In this document: positions 34,601-47,005 of the stretch, in pieces | Layout of the letters: every line of letters starts with the position of its first letter | Position numbering within the stretch: position 1 is the stretch's first letter | Source: Butyriboletus loyo | Taxonomy: Eukaryota > Basidiomycota > Agaricomycetes > Boletales > Boletaceae | NCBI GenBank assembly: GCA_038093515.1 | Contig: JBBPSI010000082.1 | Span: forward strand, 1-64,000 | Length of the DNA: 64,000 bases | Reading direction: 5' to 3' | The notes under the pieces: generated by a model | What the model saw: the letters and a program-made list of their open reading frames with translations, nothing else | What the model was told of the DNA's origin: nothing | Databases searched by the model: none | Program-made: the position numbers and the translations under genes

Positions 34601-35862
34601 CAGAGTCTTTTCCCCACATGAAGTTACGCATGTTTTGCACGAAGTCTCACGAACACGGTTATCGGTGGGCTTGGAGTGACACATGCTGTATCAACAAGGC
34701 GGAAAAAGAAATATTGGATGTGTCGCTGCGGTCCATGTATCGATGGTATTCCGGATCGTCGCTCACGATAGTTCACCTCAAGGGTGTACATGCTCAGCTG
34801 AACATGCTTTTGGATATTTTGGATGAACTGCTGAAGGACTTCGTGGAGTGTAGGTGGAACAAGCGTGCATGGACCCTGCAGGAGTATTTCGCATCCAAGG
34901 TCATCCATTTCTACACGGAAGACTGGAAGCCGTATCTTCCCATCACGGACGCCAAACTCACCAATCACAAGAAACATCACGCCATCCAACGAGGGATGAA
35001 ACTTGTCACCGGGCTGGATGCAGTCCAGCTTGCCGCTCTTCAGCCAGGATCTGAAGACGCCCGCGAGAAGCTCCGCCTGGCTTCGACACGCCAAGCTACG
35101 AGGAGGGAGGACATCGCCTACTCCTTATTGGGTATCTTCAAGGTCACTATCGAAGCCATCTACGGAGACGATGAAGTGCCCCGTGCGATTGGTCGCCTTC
35201 TGGGTGCGTTACTCACCCAATCCGCCGAAGTTACCATCCTGGCTTGGTCGGGGAAGTCATCTGAATACAACACCTGTCTCCCTGCTGAGATCACCGTATA
35301 CCAGGAGAAGGAAGCTCTCCACGTTCCTCGCCCAATTGACTCGGAAGATGCGAAGCTGACAGCCTCAGTCTCGAACATAGTTTCGAGTCTGTCCCTCACG
35401 GATCTCAACTCGGCCATAACGCTTCATGATCACCTACTCGACTTACCACCGCCAGAACTCCACTACGGTCGTCTCAAGCTGCCGTGCATTCGCTTCCCGG
35501 TGTCGTCCATCACCCCGAATCTGAATTCCGTCGGTTACACTGCCACAGTGCCATTGCTCGGGGAAGTCCAGCTCACGACAGCGGAAGAGTTGTCCAGCTC
35601 ACGCACTATGTTCCTCGTACACCCATGGTTCAAACGCCTGCTGGACCCGGGCATCTCCCAGTTGGATTCTGCTCGGCGCGAGAGTGCATCGAGACTTCTC
35701 GCTGCTCTGAGACAGCCATTTGGAGCGCTCTTACTGGTTTTAAATCAGTCCTCTCAAGATTATCGGCGTGTTGCCGCTGACCAACTCATCGAGGTGAAAA
35801 TAGGCGAGGACGTTTCCCCGACGCAACTTTTGGAAAACATACGTGTGCTGTACATACGCTAG
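31614..35862 (+). CDS. WD40-TPR-HET fusion protein
   Basis: A modular protein joining a WD40 region, TPR-like repeats and a C-terminal HET domain, an architecture typical of large basidiomycete self/non-self-type families. Exons by eye: 31614-31653, 31709-32631, 32725-32748, 32805-33008, 33078-33215, 33268-33360, 33414-33530, 33588-33753, 33808-34019 and 34078-35862; all phases close, giving about 1233 residues. The WD40 part (about 25-320) has SDSKWVVTGSDARTVDVWDV, then SPNSKIIAYS and GSDRLAAAANTKFTVWDL. The TPR part (about 330-700) has AFGRDCLKKLEDLGDKALHS followed by ALLLKRSKAYVK. The HET core (from about 785) shows YSMLSHTWED, WAWSDTCCINKAEKE and RAWTLQEYFASKVIHFYT. Exon 3 is only 24 nt. 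A separate-gene reading would require the WD40 part to end at 32682 inside the intron. Confidence 0.85.
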
Positions 35863-36584
35863 TCCTTTGGTTCATTATCGTGACTGGACTTCTTTTGTCG
35901 TGCTTGCTTTTTGTCGCCGTTATCTTGAGTGTTGTTGGAATCTTTTTCATGACTGATTGTGATTATCCTTTGCACTATATGCTTTTTCTCCCAGTTGCGC
36001 TGTCCTCCCTTTGTGATTACTAGTATCGTTCGTCTTTGGTTCAGCAGTAAGGAGGACAAGATGCGAACTCATGTGTACGATGAGATGAGGAGATTTTGAC
36101 ACGAACAGTGAGAGAATGAAGACTCAGGAGACGAACCTGGACCTGCCTTTAACCTTACGAGTTTGACGGACAATCCTAGAGTATTGTCAATGGGTCGTTC
36201 TTTTCGTGTGACACCGTCATTCGAGTGCTAGATCTAACGGAACTTTGCAAGTTCAAACAGTCAGTCTCCCTTCCCTATGACGAGTAACATACCATTTATT
36301 CCATCTTCTTTGCGATTGCAGGCGTCCGGTTCTTGGTCGACACGCAGTTCGACAAATTGTCCACCGCCATATCGTCCATCGACGTGAACGCAAAGAAGTT
36401 AATACCCCCGTCAATCCTGTTGTCTTGTTCTGTCGAGCTGGTGGACATCCGTGACGACGAATATGGACGTGATAGTAAGTACTGGAGAGTCTGCGTCGAG
36501 CTAGGGGCGGCTACTTAAATAGGAAAGGAACCAGTGGGCCAACAACCCGCCTCATTCCTGACGCTCGCTCGCCCTAATACCACC
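35863..36584. other. Intergenic region before copy B
   Basis: Holds the 3' region of the WD40-TPR-HET gene and the promoter of copy B. A TATA-like string (cttaaatagg) lies at about 36514, 70 bp before the start codon of copy B. No gene seen. Confidence 0.55.
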
Positions 36585-39500
36585 ATGTCTACCACCGCTA
36601 TCAACGCTGATCCCGAAACGACGAGCTCACTGGAATTCGTCCATACACCTACATCATTCCATTATGCTGTTATCCATATCTTTCTTCCTGTCCGGCTTCC
36701 CAAAAACACAGACTATACCGTGGAGAACGATCTTTCACTGGCTCGTGCAGTGTGCGCTGCTGCCCATGCTTATAGTGCACACGTCAACGAATCCCCTGAG
36801 CTTCGGTGGCATCGCATCACAAAGATGCTAGACAACTTGCAGGCCTCCGTCCAGTCTGAACACCTCGACAGAGGCTATATCATCTCTCAGCTGCACGAAA
36901 TGCAAACAAGAGGTACGTTCACAGATTCTCTATGAATCCGTGCTGACAAACTGTAGATATTCTTACGATTTTCATCCGACGGCAAAATGCTGCGATCGTC
37001 CTCACGAAGCAGGAGAACAGTACGCTGTTCGAATCGTTCGAAGTGTCTCCGAGGAGTGATGCTGTAGAGAAGACGTTGGGGTCTCTGAAATGTTCGTATC
37101 CCTGGTCGGCCGTCGAGATGCCGAACGAGGTGTTTGATGATGGGCACTTTCAGTTCGAGCTCGCCAATTTTCTCTCTTGCCCCAGCGATGTCGACTCGGA
37201 TTTTCCTCCCCCTCCTCTCACTCGTCCCCAATATGTCACTGCACTCCTGACTGGCATTTTGCGAGGTGTTGGTCGCACTGCTGACGTTCCTCGCATCAAG
37301 AAACGTGTTCGTGACAATGTTGGCCAGTGGCCGCTCGTCCCGTTCGTCCCGCTCTACCCTGACGGAGTCCAGGGTGATTGGCGTCGCTCGTCCCTTTGGC
37401 TTCTCATCAGGGTCGCAATTCAGACGTCTGTCAACCGTTCTCCCCTTGGACGCACCTCCTACAAGGAATTCATATTATTCTTCATATGCACCCTTGCAAG
37501 GGATCCAAATTACGCAAAGCTTTCCATTGATCACCTTCATCTGATGTCGTCTAAAATTTTATGACGTTTAAGCAAGCTTGGTTCCTCTACCCCCGACTGG
37601 CTCTCTGAACTGGCCCTGAAGACATGCACCTGTCTTCGAGACATTCTTGACGCCAGATGGAAGCAGCTCAGCACCCGCGCATCCCTATTTCGGAATCCTT
37701 CCCAGGAGGAACTCACCAGAGACACGCAGCTCTCGCTCCTGGACAGTCGTGAATACATTCGCAGCGCTCTCGCGAACCATCCCCACGAACCCTTTAGTAC
37801 TGCTTTCCACCCCAGCCATCAACACCGCGGCACTATTGATGATTTCTTGTCAGCGAATGGGTCCTTTTTTGACGGGGCACATGATGCTGACCCTGATATC
37901 ACTCTCTACGACGTCGAGAAATCGGTCGAGCAGGGCATCGATAATTGGTTTGCTTCGGTCGAAAATGTGGACGAGGCATGCGCACAGCTCGAGATTTTGA
38001 TGGATAAATATATGATAAAGGCTAGCACTGGCCATCGGTTTCACGGAAATTCAGAAGATCACTCCATCATGTTCCTGACTGCAATTGAACTTTTTGTTGC
38101 ACTCGACAAGCTAGTTTTGAAGGAGATCCCTATGCTTGCCGACTACTCCCCTGAAATTCCGATAGCCCTGCTGGAAAGACTGCTCCTGCGCAAGACAGCA
38201 AGCTTGCATCGCCTTTCTCGTGCATACCAGTATCTCTCTGTACGCCATTCTCAATCACATCCGGGATGGTTGGTACTTTCGAGTGAAGTCACTGAAGACA
38301 GTTTTGCCGTCCGCTATTACGACCAATCCCCGGATCTTCAGCACCTCAAAGCTCGCATCCAACAGGACTCGAAGGTACAGACTGCTGGCGGTGTTGGCAT
38401 GCAGCGAGAAGCTGCCAGTCTTGCACGCACCCAGGGTGGGTACCAAGAAAGTCAATGGCATCTATATGGGCGACGACTGACTAAGGGCACAGAGGCTTCC
38501 CAGTCACCATTGCCCGCCTCCCCATTACATGCCAAAGTGGTCACATTTGAACTCCAGTGCCCGGCGTGCCTCCGTATCTGGCGTTCTGCTGCTTCTCGCA
38601 TTCTGCATTATCACCTGTATCCCATTGATATTCCATCGTTGTTGTTTGACGCAGAGAATGAAGATAATCTACTTGCGCATGCTTCTGAATTGCGACCTTA
38701 CTTTGTCGACCGCAGAGGGCCACCCCTCTCCTTCCAGATCCACTTCCATTCGGGGGATTTACGATCTCGAAATAACCCGATATTTCGTTATGCAATCCAA
38801 CATCTCATCTGCACCAAGCGCAGTGAAAACGATGTTATCCTAACGGACCATCTCTCAATATGGAAGCCAAAGAACTACAACTTTGATGGGTGGTGGCTCT
38901 TGACACAATTCGCATACGGGGTTAAAAACATGTCTCTAAGAAACTATGTGATTTCTACCGCTCACACTTCTAACGACGTCTTGGCTGCTCAAGCACACTG
39001 TCCCGCGGATTTCTCCCTCGACGAATTCATCGCTTTTGGAAACTTGCAGAGTGGTAGCTCACTCAAGTGGTTCAACATCCTGAGGGGGCTGCACAGTAGA
39101 ACTCTTAACCTTCGTCGTCTCGATGTGCATTATCTCCTTACCCAAGTGGCCTTTCAAGTCGGACCGCTCGATTTGAATACAGGAGGGTGGCTTTGGCATA
39201 CAGAGCTTCAAGAGTCGTCTTTTTGCAATGCCCTTTTGGACGAGCTCGCAAATCTGCTCGTGGGGATCAGAGTCAGCTCGATTGATGGTGTGATGATCAG
39301 CACCATCTGTTTGTTGCTCACACGGGTGCTTGCATCGAGCCCAAGCGAACGCGTCTCGGAACGAGCCATCGCACTTCTTCGAGCTGTACGCAGGAAGGCA
39401 TTCGGCTGGGTGCAGGAGCTATCATACAACTTCGCAATGGCACCTACAAATGAAGAACGGGCCAATCTCTTGCAGGACATGGCTGCCACTTGTCGAAGCA

Positions 39501-42500
39501 CCTTTGACGTTGACCCTACTACTTTCCGCAAGCTCTTCCATTCTGCAGGGGACGTCAGTGTCATGCTTTCTTGTGCCTTCTTAATACGCACACTACAGTC
39601 TAGATGTATGTCCAATTCTTGAATCTCAAGCACCTTCTAAACTCACTGAGTAACTTCAATTCTTCAGCCACTGATGACAAATATTCACGACTTCTCCTTC
39701 AACGGGACCGTCGTCTCGCTCATGCTCTCGAGGGAATCCTGGGGGATGTAATCCGCGCGGAGGTGTCAGACTATGGCGTTGACTCTGCAGTCGGCAAGAT
39801 TTTCGCTAGCCACAAGCCAAGTGCTCATAGATGGGAGCAGTTGCAGGGTCCCAACGCTCGTTGGTTTACGTGCGAAACTCGAGCGACCGGAGACCAACAG
39901 CCGCAAACCGTGCATCTTAACCTGCTCGATGGTGTGCTTCGAGTGGACGGTCAACCATTTGGTGGATTGCCATGTGCGATTTGGTCCTCTCCTGAATGCC
40001 GGCGAGTCTTTCGTGATGTGCGTACATGTTGTAACTTCCGATATTACCACACGTCCTAACTAGAGTTTGCAGCAAGGCATTTTTGTCATACCATCCAATC
40101 TCCCAGGAATGGATTTCACGACCATAACCATGATGTCTACACACAAGGTACGTGAACCAACCTCTCATGACAAGATCACGATGATCCAAACACACGCAGG
40201 TCCACTTTTCGCTACGAGGTGACAATCTAGTAGTTCGAGCACAATGCAATCAAACAAATGCGATCCTTGAATTGGTTCCCTCAGGAAAACTGCGCCAAGA
40301 CCTTCCACCAGTGCTCGTTGATGGTCATGTTCATTGGTTGAACCTGTCCACAAGGATCATCGAAATACGTCCTCTCGGACAGCCTTGGGAACAATCTTCA
40401 GAGAACTGGAGGATTGATTGTGCATCTGGGCAATATCATGTGTACAAAGGTCGGGAGACCCTCGTGGATATCCGAAGCCCAACCTGGGAAATGGTTTCAA
40501 AGTGTTTTGAGTGTCTCAACAAAATCGGCGTAAACTCGAAGAGCCAGTCCAGAAATCTCCTAATCACCACATCTCCCGTCAGCTCTCTCCAATCTGTACC
40601 CATGCTAGGATTGTCTCAGATTGCATTGCCTCATTATGGGTTGTCCTTCTTCGTCAATGAGCGGGGAGAACTTGAGTCCCGTGACTTCAAGGACATGGTT
40701 TACGACGAGAGTCAACATGTTGGGGCGTTGTTGGGGTTAGAGAACTTCCTCGTTCTCCGGCAGAAGACTCACCTTCCAGAAGAACTCATTCCCAGACGCA
40801 TCATCATACCGAGTGGACTTCTTCAAAAGCATGGCGATCATCGTGTTCGGGTTGGGAACGAACCCACCGCCTATCATACCTACAATGTGGATACCGAACT
40901 GGGTTGCTTGATAGGGGATGGCAGCTTGATGAGCACACGATATCTTGCCTGTCTGCATGCCGCGACTAGCCACCATAGACCCGATCCTCTGACAGGAAAA
41001 ACGGGTGCTCAGGCAGCACTTCATCTCTTGCAGTCAGGTGGATGTCGGTCAATCATGAAATGCAAAGCTTTCTATGATGACCTGAATGCAAGTCGGACAT
41101 CAACTCAATATCCCCAAATCAATGCTGCACACCAGGAAATCCTTCATAGATATTACTGGAATCGCCATGCATATAAAAGCCGGCAAGCCGTCGGTGTACG
41201 ACACAAGCGCGCAGCACAACGAGCTGGGCATCTATTTCCCTCGAATGCCACTGGACTGTCCCCAGAAGACTGCGACGACATGGACTACTTGACCCTAGAG
41301 TCGGATTCGGAACTTGAGGACGTCACCTTCACTGCAGTATCTGCAGTCTACCGTTGGTCCCTCAGTGTGCCCAATATCAATACCATACTAGAATGGGCAG
41401 AACTGTGGAGCGATATCATGCGTGCAGATACTGCTGCTGACTCACTCTCCTTGCACGGTGACGGTGCGGGAATACGGCCGAGTCCCGATCTTGTGCGGAC
41501 ACTAACGGTCAAGGTACATGACATCCTGGAGAAGACAAAGGGAACTCGTCAACGATTTCAACTGCTATTCCTACTTCCCACAATGGTGTACTGTTCACCA
41601 TGCCATCAGGCCGCCTTCCTCTCGATGTTCATGATATTCGCTAAGCAATCACGGTCTCATTCGGGCGATCCACCAATCTACGTTAACTGCAAGATATTGG
41701 ATGGATATCGTCCCACTAAGGAAGTCCTGCGGTACAAGATTCATGGGTCTCGCCTCAAGGAGCAGCATTTAAATGTAGACGTGGAGAAGAATACAGTCGA
41801 TGTTGTGGTAAAACACTTGCTCAACTTGAAGGTTTGGCCATCTGATACCCCTCCGATGGTCTCGTTGGATTCTCGTTACTGGGACGTGGCAGGTTTAACA
41901 GACAGCCTCCGAGAACTGTTCTTCAGCTGCTGTCGCAACTTCTATCTCAAGGAACATCTTATGCGCGTCCTCGCAGACGGACTACCCACTCTTCAACGCC
42001 CGGTCTCGTCTCTGGAATATCTTCTCAATGAGCACACACCATTGCAAATCACAGTCGATCAGCTGCTTTCAAGCCGACCGGCGCCAGAACTACCACCCCG
42101 TAGTTATTTCTTGTGCGACAGCTACAAGAACAACAAGACGTCATCGAATGATACTCCTACATTGGACCAACTATTCTCCTCTCTTCGAACCAACCCCTCA
42201 ATCAAACGGGCATACATCACTCGCCTTAATGCCAGCGCACAACATGTTCGCGAGGATTCCCAAATACCACACAGGGTAGCAGCGGAGACTCTCATCCAGC
42301 CACTGAAGAAGCACTACGCACAGTGTAGAGTAACCTACATGGATGCTTTGGCCATCCTGAAGAAGAGTCTTGGTCCAACAACTGAGATGCATGAACAAGT
42401 ACTCGAGCGATTTGGCCAATGGCCACCGATTACAGCAGACGTCCTCTTACGATATCTGGCATCCACGTCGTCGATCAACCTCCCTAGACAGTGGGAGAAA

Positions 42501-45500
42501 TGCTTGGTGTCATTAGCCCTACTCCTTTTGGACCTTCAGCGTGCCCGGAGATTGCTTCGATTTGCTCTGGACGATCTTGAAGAAGAGCTTTCGATGGAAT
42601 TGCAGAACGAAGGATGTGACGGTTGGAATGCTGAAAACTACCCAGATTGGCTGTTGATCCAGGTGCGTTTCATCCGAGGAATGGTCCCTACTAACGATGC
42701 TGTTCTACTTTGTCAGATTCAGGGAAACTTTCTGATTCGTCGCACGCAGGTAGTGGCCGCAATGGAGATGATGTCCCCACAATCCGGGGAAAATACTGTA
42801 ATGCAGGTCAACATGGGCGAGGGGAAATCATCTGTGATCATTCCCATCGCGGCTGCCACTCTCGCCGATGGCAAACAGCTTGTCCGTGTCATTGTTCCAA
42901 AAGCACTGACGGTCCAAATGTTCGAATCACTCGTTTCTCGCCTCGGCGGACTCGCCAATAGGCCAATATATCACCTACCCTTCTCTCGTACCCCAGAGTA
43001 CCACCGTGGCAAATTGATTAGCCTTCAAATTGATGACTTACACAAGCTCATGTCTCAATGCATGGCTGAGCGTGGAATTTTACTCGTCCAGCCCGAGCAC
43101 GTTGCGTCACTCAAGTTGATGAGTGTGGAGGAGCAGATACGTACAGGCAAACCTTTCGCCAACACGTTACCGAAGCTTCAGAAATTGATTTACCAGCACA
43201 TTACGACAGCCCAATCGGTGAGCACGAATATTATGTCTATGATCGTTTGATACAGCTGACCATTTAACCCAGCTGCCGGGTGACACCCTTGTGGGAAACA
43301 TGTTTCGACTGCAGTTGCCAAACCACATGAGTAAACAGGACACTGCTCATGTTAGCCAGCATGGCGAGCGCAGCGGGGATGCTCACAGTACTTCGGACAG
43401 CGCATCTAAGTGGCTGAGCTTTCAGAAGTGGATTCATTCTCATGCTCGAGATATCCTGGACGAGAGCGACGAGATCCTTCATCCGCGATTCCAACTGATT
43501 TACACAATCGGCCACCGGCAACACATGGACGGATACCCTGATCGATGGACCATTACTCAACGGGTCCTCATTCTTGCGAAGAAGCATGCAGATTCCCTTT
43601 CCAGATATGTCCCTGACTCCATGGAGTATGAACGCGGTCCACCTGGATCATTTCCATACACCCGCATTGAGCGAGCCTCCGACGTTGGTCGAGACCTAAT
43701 ATCGTCCATTGCGGAAGACGTGATGGCTGGACAACTTCCCGTTTTCAAGTTTGAAAACATCTCCCCCACCCTGCATGACGCGATTCGCAGTTTCATATCC
43801 GAAGAAGATGTGCTCCGTATTCCCGGTACGCTCAGCATGGTGGAGGAGTACGCTAATGGTTTGCACGAAAGTCATCTGTGGAGTGGACTACTACTACTCC
43901 GTGGTCTCCTGGCCTCCAACATCCTGTTATTTGCTCTCACAGAGCGGAGATGGCGTGTTGACTATGGCCTTGACCTGCGCTCGCGAGACTCCGACCGTTC
44001 CAAGCCCTCCACAATGTTTGCCGTCCCGTATCGCGCAAAAGACGTGCCTTCCCTCAACACCCAGTTCGGCCATCCAGATATTACCATCATTCTCACGTGC
44101 CTATCTTACTACTATACTGGCCTCAGCGAGAAGCAGCTGAGAGTTTCATTCGAAGTCTTGCTAGACCAGGACGACCCAACGATGGAATACGCACTTTGGA
44201 TGAAAGAGTACTATTCGGAGACAGTGCCGGAATCGCTCCAGGAACTCGGCGAGATCAACCTCAAGTCATCGGAGCAATGGGACAAGGTCGTATTCCCACT
44301 TTTCGCTCGAAATCAGGCAGTGATAAATTTCTACCTCTCGCGGGTGGTGTTCCCACAGGAAGCCAAAGAATTTCCTTCGAAACTTTCCGCGTCTAGCTGG
44401 GATTTAGCAGAGAAACGGGAAAAGGCTATCACCGGTGAGTGAATCCACAGTTTATCCCGTGCCGTCCAACCCGGTCGCTGAACCAAGCGCCAGGATTCTC
44501 GGGCACGAACGACGGTCGATGGCTGTTACCCATGTCTATTGCTCAGCGCGACCTCGACCACCAGCAAGGGACCAATGCCAGGGTTCTCGCATACCTTCTT
44601 CAACCCGAAAATGACTTTTATATGCTAACTCACGAGAATGGCAAACGACGGACTACGGTTGAATTCCTGTACATGGTGGTCAAGCAACAGCCCGAAATTC
44701 GTGTCTTGCTGGATGTTGGTGCACAAATCCTTGATCTTACCAATCGTCAGGTGACCGAAGCATGGCTCGACATCGCCCGGGATGCTGCTGGTGCCATCTA
44801 TTTCGATGCGAATGATGAATTAAGCGTGCTCATGAAAAATGGCACCACTCAATCATTGCTATCGTCGCCGCTTTCTCAGCAGTTAGATCGTTGCGTTGTC
44901 TATCTGGATCATGCACACACAAGGGGCACCGACCTCAAACTCCCTATCGGGTCACGAGCAGCTGTCACACTAGGACCCAAGGTCACAAAAGATCAGCTGG
45001 TGCAAGGTTTGTCTCAGCACTATCATTCGATGTCTCAGTCTCACGGTCTGCGATTCCCAGGCTGCATGCGGATGCGCAAGTTGGGACATGGTCACTCGGT
45101 CATGTTCTTTGCTCCACTCGGGGTTGATCAGACCATCCGTGCTGTGGTCGGCAAAAAAGATGCGAACACCCAAGTGTCTACCATCGACATTTTATGTTGG
45201 GCAATACACGAGACCTGTACCGATATACACGAACGAGCTCCTTATTGGGCACAACAAGGCATGAGCCACAAATCGAGACACGACGCTTGGTCCCGTTTTT
45301 GCAATAATGAGGTCGGGCCAGATCAACTGTCGGATGTATGGCTTCAGCCAGCACTCAAATCGCTGGTGAATCTATATGCACCCTGTGACACTAAAAATGC
45401 CTTTCGTACGTTGTCAGCGCTGGATCCAGGGATCCGCCAACGCTGTAAAGACCTCGGGGTTCTATCGCTTCCCACTGCACAGATGGAAGAGGAACAAGAA

Positions 45501-46499
45501 CGGGAGGTTAACCGTGAGCGGGAGCGCGAACGAGAGGTGGAGCTGCCTCCCAAGGCAGAACCGGCGGAGCATTATCTTCATTCAGACGTCGTCAAATTCG
45601 TCAAGACTGGTGTCATCCCCCCATTGTACCCTGGCAGCGCCTTTCACCCCGTCTTCACAACGCTCGAAAATAGTTCTGCAGCTACCCGTGAGGCAGACGT
45701 CTGGAGCCCATTTATCTTAGCGACGGCGGACTTCTGTAATACGATCAGACCCGAGTCCACTCTCGGGACCATAGATCAATATCTTCGACCTGTTCAGTGG
45801 ATTCTCTCCCGTAAACCCCTGAAGGACCGCGACCAAGTACTCGTTCTGCTGAGCCCATTCGAGGCTGATCTATTGATGCCAGATATCAGGGCAAGCGAAT
45901 ACGTCCACCTTCATGTGTATGCACCCCGTACATCCCAGGGAATGACATCATCCAACGATCTCAAACTTTATTCTATTCCTCCCCTGCCCTCCGACTGGAC
46001 TCCACCTTGGGCTCTGATCGACCAGCTCAACGTGTTTGCTGGGCAGCTCTATCTTAGAGACTATCAATCGTACCTCCGGCTATGTCGTTTCCTTGACGTA
46101 CCTACGAAAGATTCGCCGAACGATACAGCAGTCCGGTGGAATCTGTTCGACATCCCTGGTAGCTTCGAAGATAACGAAATCAGGTTCTCAGGTTCACCGT
46201 TGCCTTGCGTGTGGGCACTGCTTGCCATTCGGAACAGAGGGCGACCCTTCACACAGACACACATGGGCAAAATTCTTCAAGGGCAGTTACTAACAGAGAA
46301 AGACTTTGAGCGGCCAACGTCACACGGTGCCACCTCCAAAGCTATACTCCCATCGCCTTGGGACATGCAGTGCGATACACAACTGCAAGACAACCCTGCG
46401 TCATCGGCCCTCCCTCGATCATCCAAACGGGGATTGGAAACGGCTGGACTATCCGTCGCAGATTCAGAACCACCGCAAAAGCGTCTACGTACGGATTGA
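36585..46499 (+). pseudogene. Giant DUF6606-DUF3638-DUF3645 paralogue, copy B, broken by one in-frame TGA
   Basis: Paralogue of copy A with the same eight-exon layout: 36585-36912, 36957-39605, 39668-40017, 40073-40147, 40200-42662, 42717-43217, 43273-44434 and 44494-46499, about 3177 codons. All intron phases are retained. One codon is a stop: TGA at 37562-37564 (codon 312), where copy A has CGA (Arg). A neighbouring TTC is TTA. No other break is seen across the following 8.9 kb, and I found no convincing splice pair that removes the TGA. The Walker-like motif (NMGEGKSSVIIP), DESDEIL and DUF3645 block are intact. The C-terminus has a basic tail absent from copy A (SSKRGLETAG, EPPQKRLRTD) that resembles a nuclear-localisation signal. 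Could be a young pseudogene, a sequencing error, or a gene read through or restarted downstream. Confidence 0.85.
44299..44929 (+). repeat. Copy B partner of the 631-bp identical tract
   Basis: Partner of 18575-19205 in copy A. The tract is flanked by single differences at 44298 and 44930 and includes the complete intron 44435-44493. Confidence 0.85.
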
Positions 46500-47005
46500 T
46501 GATTTATTGCGCATGAGTGGCGAGTTCCTCGATAATTCAAGAACTCTCTCTCTCCTTTGCAGCCTTGCCCGCTGCCTGTATTCCGTTTCCCACCCATGCC
46601 GTCATCATGTACTTGATTTATTTAACAAGGCTTTTTTATCTGACATATTTGCTCTTCCGTGTCCCCCGCAGTCTCGAGTTTGGGATAAACATCATGCTCA
46701 TTGTCATTGGATACCTCCAAGTCTGAACGCGACTAATGAGAAATCACAGTCAGGCCAGTGGGAGAGATAATGGTTCTTTTTTTTTCTCATACGTCGTATC
46801 ATTCGGATTGCGATTCCCAAGGCCGCCGGCCCGGATCAGAGAAATGAAGTTAGCCGAGAACAGCTCAGAACAGGTTCTTAGCTGGTAGCCCATACATTGA
46901 TTGCAGTAAAAGACAGTGATACTAGTATCAGTAATTTTAAGCTGAAAGCGTCGTAATTCCAATACAAAATGAAATGTCCACAAATGTCCAGAGAGAGAAA
47001 CAGGT
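46500..47005. other. Convergent intergenic region
   Basis: Between the 3' end of copy B (+) and the zinc-finger-like gene (-). The first 100 bp resemble the 3' flank of copy A. No gene seen. Confidence 0.5.

Noticed and set aside
37262..37600. An intron in copy B that would remove the TGA at 37562
   Set aside because: No donor-acceptor pair of normal length and consensus flanks the stop, and copy A is plainly coding across the same stretch.
40272..43250. A separate 992-residue protein
   Set aside because: It is exon 5 and exon 6 of copy B read across a stop-free intron, starting at an internal Met.
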